Assembly (NCBI GenBank): GCA_029204225.1
Contig: MU836515.1
Location: 1 to 27,727, forward strand
Reading direction: 5' to 3'
Length of the DNA: 27,727 nucleotides
Source: Diphasiastrum complanatum
Taxonomy: Eukaryota; Streptophyta; Lycopodiopsida; Lycopodiales; Lycopodiaceae
Within the stretch, counting starts at the first letter, position 1. Each line of letters opens with the position of its first letter. The notes beneath the pieces are model-generated. The model was not told where the DNA came from. It searched no databases and was given only the letters and a program-made list of their open reading frames with translations. The position numbers and the translations under genes were made by a program. Shown here piece by piece: positions 1-9,306 of the stretch.

Positions 1-1079
<1,079 letters not shown>

Positions 1080-1108
1080 CGCTGTTATAAAAAAGCAAGG
1101 AAAAAAAT

Positions 1109-1180
1109 ATGGGCCCTATATTATTTTAATATGGGCCCTATATTATGCAAAATAATATAGGGCCCAAAACGGCCCAAAAT
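1109..1180. promoter_or_regulatory. Hairpin cluster of TGGGCC/GGCCCA motifs
   Basis: GGGCCCTATATTAT occurs at 1111-1124 and again at 1133-1146. Its exact reverse complement lies at 1152-1165, so the second copy and the complement can form a 14-bp stem with a 5-base loop (1147-1151). The first copy pairs with the same arm over 17 bp (1111-1127 with 1149-1165). GGCCCAAAA occurs at 1161-1169 and again at 1171-1179. In plants TGGGCC/GGCCCA elements (site II or UP1 type) are promoter motifs bound by TCP factors. I see no gene next to it, so a promoter role is inference; a transposon end is the alternative. Confidence 0.5.
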
Positions 1181-1420
1181 TAGCCGAACGACAATTACGT
1201 GAGATGTTTAGTATGTAATGGAATACTTATTTATTGCTAACTTTTGATAAAATTTCTAAGTTGATTATGACCTGCACTCTATACGGGTGAAAGATACTTT
1301 GCATATTTATGATAAAGTTTATGCACTTGAAAGCTTTTATAGAATGAAAGGGTACATGCATGCATTGCTCTAGTAAGAAAAGAGATAATAGGCTACAATA
1401 ATCTTTACCTTGAATGATTT
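1181..1420. other. Spacer, nothing recognised
   Basis: AT-rich sequence between the hairpin cluster and the gag relic. I find no long open frame, repeat or family motif. It could be the decayed 5' part of the same gag-bearing element. Confidence 0.5.
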
Positions 1421-1424
1421 GCTA

Positions 1425-1800
1425 CTAGTTCAAGTGAGCAAAGCAAAATCTACAAAGCAGGCATGGGATACTCTGGCCTCTATGTATGAGACTAAAAGTG
1501 TCTCTAATTGATTGGGTCTACGTAGTAAGCTTATTACAATGAAAACCGGTAGAGGGTGACATTATATCTTTTCATTTATCTAGGTTGTGGATACTTATTG
1601 GTCACTTCACTGAATTGGATTGGTGGTGAGTAATGAAGTAGGAATCATGATGCTTCTCAATAGTTTGTAGTCTTATGATCACATGGCATATACTCGGTGG
1701 TGTTACTCACCAAATGAATGTGTAGTCCATTAGTGCAACTTTTATTTTGGAGATGTGTGAGAGATATCATAAATGGCGAGTGTGGTGAAATACATCATGA
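1425..1800 (+). pseudogene. Ty1/copia gag relic
   Basis: The frame starting at 1452 reads TKQAWDTLASMYETKSVSN, then a stop, then LGLRSKLITMK. Further on come MMLLNSL, a stop, and SYDHMAYT. This is the central part of the copia Gag capsid region (UBN2-type): the AW-x-L-x-x-Y block, the block before the flexible-loop motif, and the LLxSLPxSYDxM block, in the usual order. At least six stops interrupt the frame, so it is dead. No zinc knuckle, protease or pol follows. A purine tract with a TGTT start lies about 200 bp downstream, so most of the element has probably been deleted internally. A weakly similar stretch starts near 1425. Confidence 0.75.
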
Positions 1801-1871
1801 TCTCCTTACAAGTGGCAAGAAGAAGTTCCTCAAGAAGAAAACATGCATCAACAAACAAGCTAGTGAAGATC

Positions 1872-2437
1872 AATAGTGTCATTGATTAGTTCTACTTGAT
1901 GATGATCTACACTAATGCTGATGAAGATGAATATGAAATTGAACCCTTTTCAAACTCTAGTAGTATCATGAAATGCATTGAAAGATTGCTATAATGACAA
2001 GCTTAAATGAAAGAGGGGTGTTAAAGAATATTCTATTATCATCATGGCATATTTCTTATGTACAGACTCATCCTAGAATCATCCCAAAATTAGCACTTCC
2101 TTAAAGAGAAAAAAACAAAACAAATTGCTGATCACTTATCATCAACATTGCTTGTGGAATTGACATCCACAATTCCATGTAAATGGTACCTATCAAGTTT
2201 GAAGTATTTGAGCCTAGATTCATGTGTCCCCCTTTGATACCTCAACATTTTTTTTTTAATTGGCTTATAACACTAGTTGTCAAAGAAATATCAAGATGTG
2301 TAAATGCAAGATAAATCAAACTTTTGCTACATTCGGAGACATGTAGCAGTGTATGTCATATTTGATGTTATTACCCTTATCATGATCCACTCTTTTGTCC
2401 TAAGAACTATAGAATAGTGTCATTGATTAGTTCTACT
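1872..2437. repeat. 25-bp direct repeat pair
   Basis: The 25 bases at 1872-1896 (beginning AATAGTGTCATTGATT) recur exactly at 2413-2437. The copies are 541 bp apart in the same orientation. The sequence between them is unassigned, except for a possible polypurine tract and LTR start near 2011-2020. They could be remnants of a duplicated retroelement end. Confidence 0.6.
2011..2020 (+). other. Possible polypurine tract and LTR start
   Basis: AAGAGGGG is followed immediately by TGTTAAAGAATATTC. A purine tract followed by TGTT is the usual layout at the start of a copia 3' LTR, and it lies downstream of the gag relic on the same strand. No matching second LTR is visible, so the call is tentative. 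Confidence 0.3.
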
Positions 2438-2439
2438 CG

Positions 2440-3020
2440 ACATAAAGTTGTGATGTACATACATGACTATCTTGATTCCCAATCAAATATGACCTCATAT
2501 TTGATCTCACAATTGCTTCTGACAATTGCTTTACTGAATATAACTATTTTATCAATCCTAATGGCTCATTCAATCATGGTGTGTGTATGGGGGGGGGTGT
2601 TTATCTCAATGTTGTGGAAAAACATATTTGTCTATCTCAAGTTGTTAAATAGTTGACGACTTATCTTTCTAGTGATTGAGTGTATGTGTTTCAACCTAGT
2701 TTACTTTTCCTGAATTAGAGATGTATGGTCCATTTTAAGTTGTAAGTGGGCTAAAAGTAAGCTATCACAAATACGTCAAAAGTGACATTTTATTGGTGCT
2801 TATAGAATTGCCAAAAAACAATTGTTTGTCGCTACGTATCAAGATTTCTAACTATAAAATAATGTTGTAAGGATAGTCATCGTAATAGTCCTTACCTAAT
2901 TAGTCTATCATAACAATTCTTAAAGACATTGATGCAAAAGTAAAACATAATAAGATCGAAGACTTGTTCATGACTTAGCCACACATTTTCAGCAACTCTA
3001 GAAAAACAATATGCATATAT
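2440..3020. other. AT-rich spacer, no gene
   Basis: No family motif is visible. A run of nine G at 2589-2597 is followed by TGTTTATC, which resembles another polypurine tract and LTR start, but nothing supports it further. The short open frame at 2417-2656 has no recognisable features. Confidence 0.5.
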
Positions 3021-3021
3021 A

Positions 3022-3054
3022 CTAGTAAAGTGTGCCCGCCGATGGCGGGCACAC
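3022..3054 (-). mobile_element. Candidate Helitron 3' terminus
   Basis: A perfect 11-bp inverted repeat, GTGTGCCCGCC (3030-3040) and GGCGGGCACAC (3044-3054), flanks a 3-base loop. Read on the minus strand, the hairpin is followed by TTTA, then CTAG, then T. Helitrons characteristically end with a GC-rich hairpin shortly before CTRR and insert between A and T, so the sequence fits. The body would extend to higher coordinates through the adjacent microsatellites. No 5' TC end or Rep/helicase coding is seen. Alternatives are an unrelated hairpin or a terminator-like element. Confidence 0.45.
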
Positions 3055-3058
3055 GCGG

Positions 3059-3117
3059 GTGTGTGTGTGTGTGTGTGCAGGCGCGAGTGCATGAGAGAGA
3101 GAGAGAGAGAGAGAGAG
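3059..3117. repeat. (GT)n and (GA)n microsatellites
   Basis: A GT run (about 3059-3077) and a GA run (about 3093-3117) are separated by a short GC-rich spacer. They sit directly against the hairpin at 3030-3054 and the GC-rich array that follows. Confidence 0.9.
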
Positions 3118-3610
3118 GGCCCTCCCTCCTTGCGCCCTCCCCCTATGACCCCTCCCTTGCATGCCTCCTTGCGCCCTCCCCGTGTCCCCTCCCTTGCACT
3201 CTCCCACACACGCCCTCTTGCACCCCCTCTCTACGGGCGCGCTCTTTGCGCCCCCTCCCAGCATGCGCCTTCCTTGCGCCCCCTCCCATGCGCCCTCCCT
3301 GTGCCCTCCCCGCACGCCCTCCTTGTGCGTGCGGCCTCCCCGCTCGCCCTCTCTGCGCGCCCTCCATGCGCCCCCTCCATGTGCCCTCCAGTGTGCCCTC
3401 CTCACGCGTCGTCCCTCCATGTGCATGCCCTCCCTGCGCCCTCCCCACGACCCCTCCCTCCCCGCTCGCCTTCCCTGTGCCCCCTCCATGCACCCTCCCC
3501 ACTCGTCGCCCTCCCTATGCGCCCTCCCCTCGCCCTCACTGCGCCCCCCTCCGGTGTGCCCTCCTCGCGCATCCCCTCCTTGCGCCCTCTCCACATCCCC
3601 TCCTTGGAGA
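3118..3610. repeat. GC-rich C/T-strand minisatellite
   Basis: Dozens of degenerate short units centred on TGCGCCCTCC or CCCCTCC are spaced irregularly at about 8-20 bp. The plus strand has long runs of C with few isolated G, so the minus strand carries many GGG/GGAGGG tracts. The open frames in all phases here (Pro/Ala/Leu-rich on one strand, Gly/Arg-rich on the other) follow from this composition and show no domain, so I do not call them genes. Element A begins seven bases after the array. Confidence 0.85.
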
Positions 3611-3616
3611 GAGAGA

Positions 3617-4244
3617 TGTAGGAAAAAATAGTAATTATTCTTCCACAGAGAACACGATGCAAGTTTGAATAAATCAAACTAATATCAGTGTCTTCAATCG
3701 CGATTTTATCTGATCTATGTGCTAATAGAATAGTATTAGTTCTGATTGAATATGCGTGCGGAAATTATATGCGGAAGTAAGAGACAACTTGAGATAATTT
3801 AGACAATGAGAAATTATTGATCAAAAACGAATTTTTATAACTCTGAATCTGAATCATCAATATACATCTCTTGTTGTTTTATCTCACTATTGTGTCTCTG
3901 ATTAAGTGAGTGTTTTACAACGAGTAGTGCATATGTATTTATATTAATACAAAACAAGTCTTTCGGCCTTTTATTTACAGGTCTTTTGGCCATTTAATAT
4001 TGTAACAGTAGATATCTAGCTGTTTACAACGATTGAAATTCAAATAGACGCTTTGTTTTCAGGCTCGAATAAAATCTGTTCGCGAATAATTCGCGACAGT
4101 TCATCTCTTCGTCTCATGAAGACGCGAATTGTTCGTGACAAATGACAATTCTTGAGCTTGAAGAAAAAATCTAGAATATTTTGTGAACTGTTTGAGATAG
4201 TTTCACGACAGGTGAGCTTGAAGAACAGTCCAAAAGATTTGGTG
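3617..4244 (-). repeat. Truncated 3' LTR of element A
   Basis: The sequence aligns base by base with the LTR starting at 7640; by eye there are about 14 differences in the first 140 positions. It starts TGTAGGAAAAAATAG against TGTGGGAAAAAATAG. Similarity stops just after CCAAAAGATTT near 4244, whereas the other LTR continues about 280 bp further. A TATA box, TATAAATA on the minus strand, lies at 3936-3943. Confidence 0.85.
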
Positions 4245-4261
4245 AAGATACAGCTTACCAC

Positions 4262-4942
4262 CTTTAAAGTCTCTCACGATCTGCAAGCCTAGATAGATTT
4301 TAGCTTCTCCTAGGTCAACGATCTCAAATATTTCAAAAATGTCTCTTTTGACATCTAAAATTAATTTATCTCTTCTTGAGAAGATAAGCGTGTCATCAAC
4401 ATAAACAACTAGAATGATTATTTCATTTTGGACATGCTTGATATAGACATTTGATTCAGCAAATAGAGGTTTGAAGCCTATGGAACGTATGCTTCATCCT
4501 TCTTTCTATACCATTGTCTCGTTGCTTGTTTGAGACCATAAAAGCTTTTATTCATGTGACATCCGTATTCTGGATATTCTTGGCTTACAAAACCAAGTGG
4601 TTGGTCCATGAATAAGTCTTCTTCCAACTCTGTGTGTAGTAAAGCAGTTTTCTCATGCACAATATGGATTTTTAGATCATGAGCCACTGCATACGCGAAT
4701 AACAAGCGAAGTGATGTATGTTTGACTACCGGTGAGAAAGTATTAGTGTAGTTGATCCCATACTTCTGTGAAAATCCTTTAGCAACCAACTTTGCCTTGT
4801 ATCTGATGTTTTCTCCATCAGGACCTGTTTTGATCTTATAGATCCACTTGCACTTGATTGGTCTTCTACTATCAGGTATAGGTGCAAGTGTCCATACATT
4901 GTTCTTGTACATGGATGACATGTCATCCTCCATTGCTTGAAT
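4262..4942 (-). pseudogene. Copia reverse transcriptase (element A)
   Basis: RVT_2-type reverse transcriptase, the enzyme that copies the element's RNA into DNA in cytoplasmic particles. 4478-4933 reads IKCKWIYKIKTGPDG, KAKLVAKGFSQ, FSPVVKHTSLRLL and FYGLKQATRQWY, all hallmark blocks. Beyond a frameshift near 4490 the frame continues with YVDD (4392-4403) and LGEAKIYLG close to 4300. The second catalytic motif, YVDD, is intact. The first catalytic Asp, expected in the QMDVKTAFL block, is His here (codon 4655-4657, IVHEKTALL), so the enzyme would be inactive even without the frame breaks. A stop at 4943-4945 separates it from the upstream linker where family members have Trp. RNase H is absent downstream. 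Confidence 0.9.
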
Positions 4943-5290
4943 TCAACGATCTTTATCTGGTCCATCTACAACTTCCTCAAATGTTTGAGGTTCGTCGGAG
5001 AATCCACAAAATTCGATGGTTGTATTAAAAACATCTTGACAATACCTTTCTGGTGGTTTACATTGTCTATCAGATCTTCTCACATGTGGTTTAGAGTTCA
5101 ATTTTGCAAGTTTTGAGTTCATTTCTGATTCGAACTTTTCTGCTGGAATTCGAACTGGCGATTCGAGTCTGTCAGACACTCGATCTTGACCTCCCTCTGA
5201 ATCTGATAAATCTCTTTCATCTTCTGTTTGTTTTTATTCTGTTGTCGTTGGTAGCTCATAATAATTTTTGAGAATTTCACAGCAGACTAG
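4943..5290 (-). pseudogene. Integrase-RT linker of element A
   Basis: Low-complexity charged region between integrase and RT. It includes HVRRSDRQCKPPERY, the RRSxRxxxPPxRY block that precedes RT in copia polyproteins. The frame is open from 5179 to 4943 but stops near 5235 on the upstream side. No catalytic role is known for this spacer. Confidence 0.75.
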
Positions 5291-5291
5291 A

Positions 5292-6038
5292 TCACTGTTT
5301 GCTATGTTTCGTGTCATCAAATTTAACATCTCGAACAACTTTTATCTTAGTAATTTCGAGTACATAAACACAATAATATGACGAATGTAACTCAAATCTT
5401 ACCAGAAAATCTTGTTCTGTCTTTTCATCGAGTTTCTTTCTCAATTTGTCTGGTATGTGCATATAAACTGCACATCCAAATGTCTGAACATGAGCCAGAT
5501 TTGGCTTCAACTTCCACCATATTTTGTGAGGAATTTTATCCGGTATTTGAGATTTCAGAATTCGATTCTGAAGATAGTTCGACGTAGCCACTGCTTCCGC
5601 CCAGAACTGCTTTGGTGCTTTTGCATGAGCCATCATACACCTTGCAGCTTCCATCAGTGTACGATTCCTTCATTCAACTATTCCATTGTGCTGAGGTGTG
5701 TAAGATGCAGTCTTCGTGTGCATAATTCCTCGATCAATACAGTAAGCTTTGAATTCATTGAAAATGTACTCACCTCCATGATCTATGTGAATTTGCTTCA
5801 GCTTATTGCCTGTCTGTTTTTCAGCCCAATTCGTATACTCAACGAAATTCTCGGAAGCTTCAGATTTGGTAAAAATAAAGTATACTACATCGAACTTGCT
5901 GAAGTCATCAATAAACGTAATGAAGTACTTTGCATCACCCAACAACAATACTCTAAATGGTCCAAAAATATTTGAATGCACAATTTCAAGTACCTTAGTT
6001 GCTTTATAGACATCCTTACTGAAAGGTGTTCTAGTCAT
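5292..6038 (-). pseudogene. Copia integrase (element A)
   Basis: DDE integrase (rve core) that inserts the element's cDNA into chromosomes. 5670-6038 encodes the core: IVHSNIFGPF, FIDDFSKF, IHIDHGGEY and TPQHNGIVE. After a break near 5655-5670, 5292-5654 continues with MEAARCMMAHAKAPKQFWAE and FGCAVYMHIPDKLRKKLD, the conserved region after the core. The first catalytic Asp (HSD in the family) is Asn, codon AAT at 5970-5972. The second Asp (HIDHGGEY) and the Glu (NGIVE) are retained. With one catalytic residue lost and two frame breaks it cannot be functional. Confidence 0.9.
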
Positions 6039-6640
6039 CTTGCCTTTAAGACATGATTCATAGGCAGTTCGAATATCTCTACTTTTGATTTCGACTCCTT
6101 GAATTCTCTAACTTTTGTTGGCCTGGTACCAGGCTTCCATGTTCATGTGACATAGCCTCTTGTGCCACAATACATCTGTTGATTCTTGAGTTTGATTGAC
6201 GTGTTCGATTCTTGTTCGAATGTTCAGGTGATATAAATTTCCTTCTCTATTGCCTTTAGCAACCAGGTTATCAGAATCTTCCTTGAATAGTTTACAAGAG
6301 TTCTTCGTGAAGGTTACTGACATGCTTGGATAGAAGATCTTTATCGAGAGTAGGGACATAGAGAACTTCCTCCAATTTCTTGTCTCCCTGATTCGTGTCC
6401 AACCATAATACACCAGTTCCATCAACCATGTGTTTAGAACCGTCTCCAAGTATAATGAATCTCGAATAGTTCATCTTCTTGTACTCAGACAAAATTTGTT
6501 TTGAGAAAACAAAATGTGAGGTGGCTTCCGAATCAAGTATTACTTTTTGAATTGAATTAGATGAACAACATAGATCAGTAATAACATAACTGCTGAATTC
6601 TTTGTTGCCCTGTCTTTTGCTGCTCTGGAGCATTCTGCTT
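6039..6640 (-). pseudogene. Copia protease and HHCC domain (element A)
   Basis: The frame at 6292-6640 contains the retropepsin-like protease that cuts the Gag-Pol polyprotein: ILDSEATSHFVFSKQ, FIILGDGSKHMVDGTG and EEVLYVPTLDKDLLS. The active-site triad is DSE instead of DSG (codon GAA at 6526-6528). After a frame change near 6300 the pre-integrase zinc-binding (HHCC) region reads LWHKRLCHMN, then a stop, and YESCLKGKM. The first Cys of its CxxC pair is Tyr (6060-6062). Both the protease and zinc-binding motifs are thus damaged in addition to the frame breaks. Confidence 0.85.
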
Positions 6641-6649
6641 TGTCTTCGA

Positions 6650-7010
6650 CATAGTTTGAATTTGAAGGTTTGTTTCGATTCTACTCGTTTTATTTCTGGG
6701 ATTCTGATAACAGTATATTGCTGCATGACCCCGTTTATGACAATGGATACATTCAATCTTTGGACTTAGCCAACACTTTTCTTCTATGTGACCTGTTCTT
6801 CTGCATATGTTGTAGATCTTCTTATCACCAGATTTATTCTGTTGTTTTCTAGATTGTTGTTCATTAGTCTTAGACTCATTCTTCTTAGACGACTCCCTCT
6901 TTAACTTAGACTTCTTAGAAGATTTATTCTTCTAAGTAAATAGAGCATTTTTTGAATCACCATTGTCGTCATAGCGTTCACAAACTTCTACTTCCTCCTT
7001 AACTCCGTCT
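6650..7010 (-). pseudogene. Gag nucleocapsid with double zinc knuckle (element A)
   Basis: The minus-strand frame has a Lys/Ser-rich stretch followed by two CCHC knuckles, the RNA-packaging part of Gag. The second, CIHCHKRGHAAIYC (6710-6751), has the full CX2CX4HX4C pattern. The first, YNICRRTGHIEEKC (6773-6814), has Tyr where the first Cys belongs, one transition away. The knuckle frame differs from the protease frame. The shift lies around 6595-6610, just before the protease, where the reading of both frames overlaps. Confidence 0.8.
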
Positions 7011-7562
7011 ATTGCCTTTTGAAGTGTCATGGTCGCATCTTTTTGCCAATAAGGTTCGAGTAGTGTGGAATGACCTAGGTAGGGCTCAAAGAAAATAACT
7101 AAGTTGTTTTTCCTTAGAAATTGTATTTTCTACACCAGAATTCTACAAGGAAATAAACAGATCTTTCATCTTTCGCACGAATGTGTTCAGGTCTTTGCCG
7201 TCCCACTGTAGATAAGTTAATTGGTCTTCCAAGAACATGATCTGATTACGAGATCGAGTCTCATTCTTGGTTTGCAACTCTTCCCATAAATCCTTTGTGT
7301 TTGAAAATGATGTAAGATCTAGCATTATATTGTCATGCACTGAAGATGCAATAATTGCTATAGCTTTGTCATTTTTTAAACTCCATTCTTGAAGTTCTTT
7401 GTTAGGAGTAGCTTCTGGCTTCTCCTCAATTAGTTCTGCCCATTGCCATAGACCTTCGTCCTTCAACAAGAGTGAAGTCTTTAATTTCCAAATCAAGTAG
7501 TTTGAACCTTCTGGGTCCAAGATTGTAGTGATCTTGGCTTGAATATTGGTGATCAACGACAT
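7010..7562 (-). pseudogene. Copia Gag capsid region (element A)
   Basis: An open frame of 139 codons (7143-7562) starts MSLITNIQAKITTILDPEGS. It contains NYLIWKLKTSLLLKDEGLW, then TKDLWEELQTKNETRSRNQI and LNTFVRKMKDLFISL. This is the UBN2-type Gag of copia elements, which forms the particle shell. Below 7143 the reading frame breaks, and the remaining C-terminal part (ending TLQKAIDGVKEEVEV, near 7010-7060) is found in another frame. The ATG at 7560-7562 is a sensible start: it lies about 70 bp inside the LTR edge, after the primer-binding site, and the Gag N-terminus is complete. Confidence 0.85.
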
Positions 7563-7624
7563 CTATAAATTCTGAATAAACTCCATATAGCGGCTTATTG
7601 ATGGATGTATGAAGAATGCTAAGA

Positions 7625-7638
7625 GGGAAAAAATACCA
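7625..7638 (-). other. Primer-binding site of element A
   Basis: One base inside the 5' LTR edge, the minus strand reads TGGTAT followed by TTTTTCCC. TGGTAT is the start of the common plant copia primer-binding site, complementary to the 3' end of initiator methionine tRNA. The remaining bases do not match, so the site is degenerate or uses a different primer. Confidence 0.55.
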
Positions 7639-7958
7639 CTGTGGGAAAAAATAGTAATTATTCTTCCACAAAGAACATGATGCAAGTTTGAATAAATCAA
7701 ACTCACATCAGTTTCTTCAATCATGATTTTATCAGATCTATGTACTAATAGAATTGTACTAGTTTTGATTGAATATACGTGCGGAAATTATATGCGGAAG
7801 TAAGAGACAACTTAAGATAATTTAGACAATGAGGAACTATTGATCAAAAACAAATTTTTATAACTCTGAATCTGAATCATCAATATACATCTCTTGTTGT
7901 TTTATCTCGCTATTGTGTCTCTGATTGAGTGAATGTTTTACAACGACTAGTGCATATG

Positions 7959-7966
7959 TATTTATA
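7959..7966 (-). promoter_or_regulatory. TATA box in element A 5' LTR
   Basis: TATAAATA on the minus strand, conserved in position in the other LTR (3936-3943). It would drive genomic RNA synthesis toward gag. Confidence 0.6.
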
Positions 7967-8070
7967 TTGCTACAGGACAGGTCTTTTGGCCTTTTAATAC
8001 TGTAACAATAGATATCTTACGAAGTTGATATTCAAAGAGACGCTCTGTTTTCAGTCTCGAATAAAATCTG

Positions 8071-8380
8071 TTCGTGAATAATTCACGACAGTTCATCTCT
8101 TCATCTCAACTTCATGTTTCGCGAATTGTTCGCGATAGATGACAATTCTCGAGCTTGAAGAAGAAATCTAGAATATTTTGCGAACTGTTCGAGATAATTT
8201 CGCGACAAGTGAACTTGAAGAACACTCCAAAAGATTTGCAAATTGATTGCGACAATTTTGCGACATCTGAGGCTTGAACAAGAAACAGAAAATTTTGCGA
8301 CAAGATTTTGTTCGTGAATCTTTTGAGCTTCAACAAGAAAGCCACGAGCTTCTAGAAGATTCTGTTTCACGAATCTTTCG
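8071..8380. promoter_or_regulatory. Heat-shock-element-like cluster in U3
   Basis: TTCTAGAAGATTC at 8350-8362 fits the canonical three-module heat-shock element (TTCnnGAAnnTTC) exactly. It is followed at 8366-8373 by TTCACGAA. Closer to the TATA box, TTCnnGA(A) modules recur in pairs: 8071-8089, 8118-8136 and 8182-8206, each pair separated by three bases instead of two. The known precedent is ONSEN (Copia78) of Arabidopsis, which is heat-activated through such elements in its LTR. Function here is inferred from sequence only. Confidence 0.5.
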
Positions 8381-8526
8381 AGTTGACTGCAAGACAAATT
8401 TCACAAATCTTTTCGAGTTGGTCACAAATAAAAATGTTTCGAGTTCGCGTTCATTTCTTTCTCATCCTTTGTCAAGTAAACTACACGCTTTGTTAGTAGA
8501 ACCAAGATCTATTTGATCAGTTGTTC

Positions 8527-8632
<106 letters not shown>

Positions 8633-8656
8633 TGCTTTTTTTTTTAACGTTGGAAC

Positions 8657-8730
8657 GTAAGTAGGTACGTAGTATGACACAAGGTAGGTAGGTAATGTGA
8701 CACATGTTAGGTAGGTAGTGTGACACATGT
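8657..8730. repeat. Three imperfect 26-bp tandem repeats
   Basis: Units at 8657-8682, 8683-8708 and 8709-8730 share the core GTAGGTAGTGTGACACATGT with a few changes. The last is shortened to 22 bp. The open frame on the opposite strand across this and the GA run is not a gene. Confidence 0.75.
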
Positions 8731-8770
8731 ATGGCTACACTCTCTCACTAAAATAGCTTTAATATATATG

Positions 8771-8797
8771 ACACACACACACACACACACACACACA
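8771..8797. repeat. (AC)n microsatellite
   Basis: An uninterrupted AC run of about 13 units. Confidence 0.95.
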
Positions 8798-8924
8798 ATC
8801 TCAATCCACATAGAATACTTTTGGTTTCAGGGGATGTTAATAAGATGTACTCTACTCACTTCTTATCTAGTATGATGGTTCTTCTGCAAAAGAAGAATTT
8901 CTATTTTTTGACTTTGCGGATCAC

Positions 8925-9306
8925 TCAGATTGTCTGAGGATTTTATATGTTGGACATTTAGCTCTCCTTTCGAGATCAGTTCTCAAATGTGATGGTACTT
9001 CAAAGGTATGTGTTTGGTTTTCGAATGGAAGACTGGATCGTGAAATATATATATGGCACTCTGTGAATCCATCATCATTGTGCATGGTTCTCTTTTTGCC
9101 TCCAACATCATCTGCAATCATATTACCTCATTCGCCATCTTCGAAGATGTGACATATTCAGCTTCACATAAGGATTGAGCCACTAATGTTTTTTTCTTGC
9201 ATGTCCAGCTGATTGCTGATCCGCACGCTATTGAACATTCTCCTGTCACAGACTTGTTGTCGTCTTTGCAGCTTGCCCAGCTTGCATCACTATAGTGTTG
9301 CAGTTG
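8925..9306 (-). pseudogene. Copia RNase H relic
   Basis: The minus strand from 9306 reads HYSDASWASCKDD, SVTGECSIACGSAISW, LVAQSLCEAEYV, MDSQSAIYI and HSKTKHIPLKYHHI, the conserved order of the copia RNase H domain (RNase HI-like). That domain removes template RNA during reverse transcription. The acidic positions in YSDASW, EAEY and MDSQSA are present. Stops replace Trp after KMANEVI and a residue after YHHI. No RT lies upstream: similarity starts at about 9306, where element E's LTR begins. It is therefore the orphan tail of another copia element, cut by a later insertion or rearrangement. It is not the missing RNase H of element A, which lies on the far side of A's 5' LTR. Confidence 0.85.

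Larger units (their letters stand above)
3617..8519 (-). mobile_element. Copia element A (degenerate, both LTRs)
   Basis: A Ty1/copia retrotransposon in reverse orientation. The order on the minus strand is 5' LTR, primer-binding site, gag, zinc knuckles, protease, integrase, reverse transcriptase and a truncated 3' LTR. This protease-integrase-RT order defines copia rather than gypsy. RNase H and the start of the 3' LTR are missing: RT sequence runs almost straight into the LTR near 4245-4262. Several frameshifts and stops interrupt the coding region. The left end abuts GAGAGA (3611-3616) and the right end lies ten bases from a (GA)n run, so it probably inserted into a GA-rich site. The exact right terminus is uncertain. 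Confidence 0.85.
7640..8519 (-). repeat. 5' LTR of element A
   Basis: The boundary next to the primer-binding site is set by similarity to the other LTR (3617) and by the terminal TG/CA at 7640. The outer end is placed at TGATCA (8514-8519), giving a terminal TG on the minus strand; the other LTR is truncated there, so this end cannot be confirmed. U3 occupies roughly 7966-8519, with a TATA box at 7959-7966. It is rich in TTCGCGAA-like quasi-palindromes. The remaining part toward 7640 is R/U5. Confidence 0.75.

Noticed and set aside
2417-2656. 79-codon open frame
   Set aside because: It has no recognisable motif, AT-driven composition and no supporting context; treated as a chance frame.
2892-3677. 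Six overlapping open frames over the GC-rich array
   Set aside because: Openness in nearly all phases follows from the C/T-only composition. There is no domain, no consistent start and no conserved motif.
8657-8730. CRISPR-like repeats
   Set aside because: The three units are adjacent without spacers, degenerate, and in a plant-like genome; they are a simple tandem repeat.
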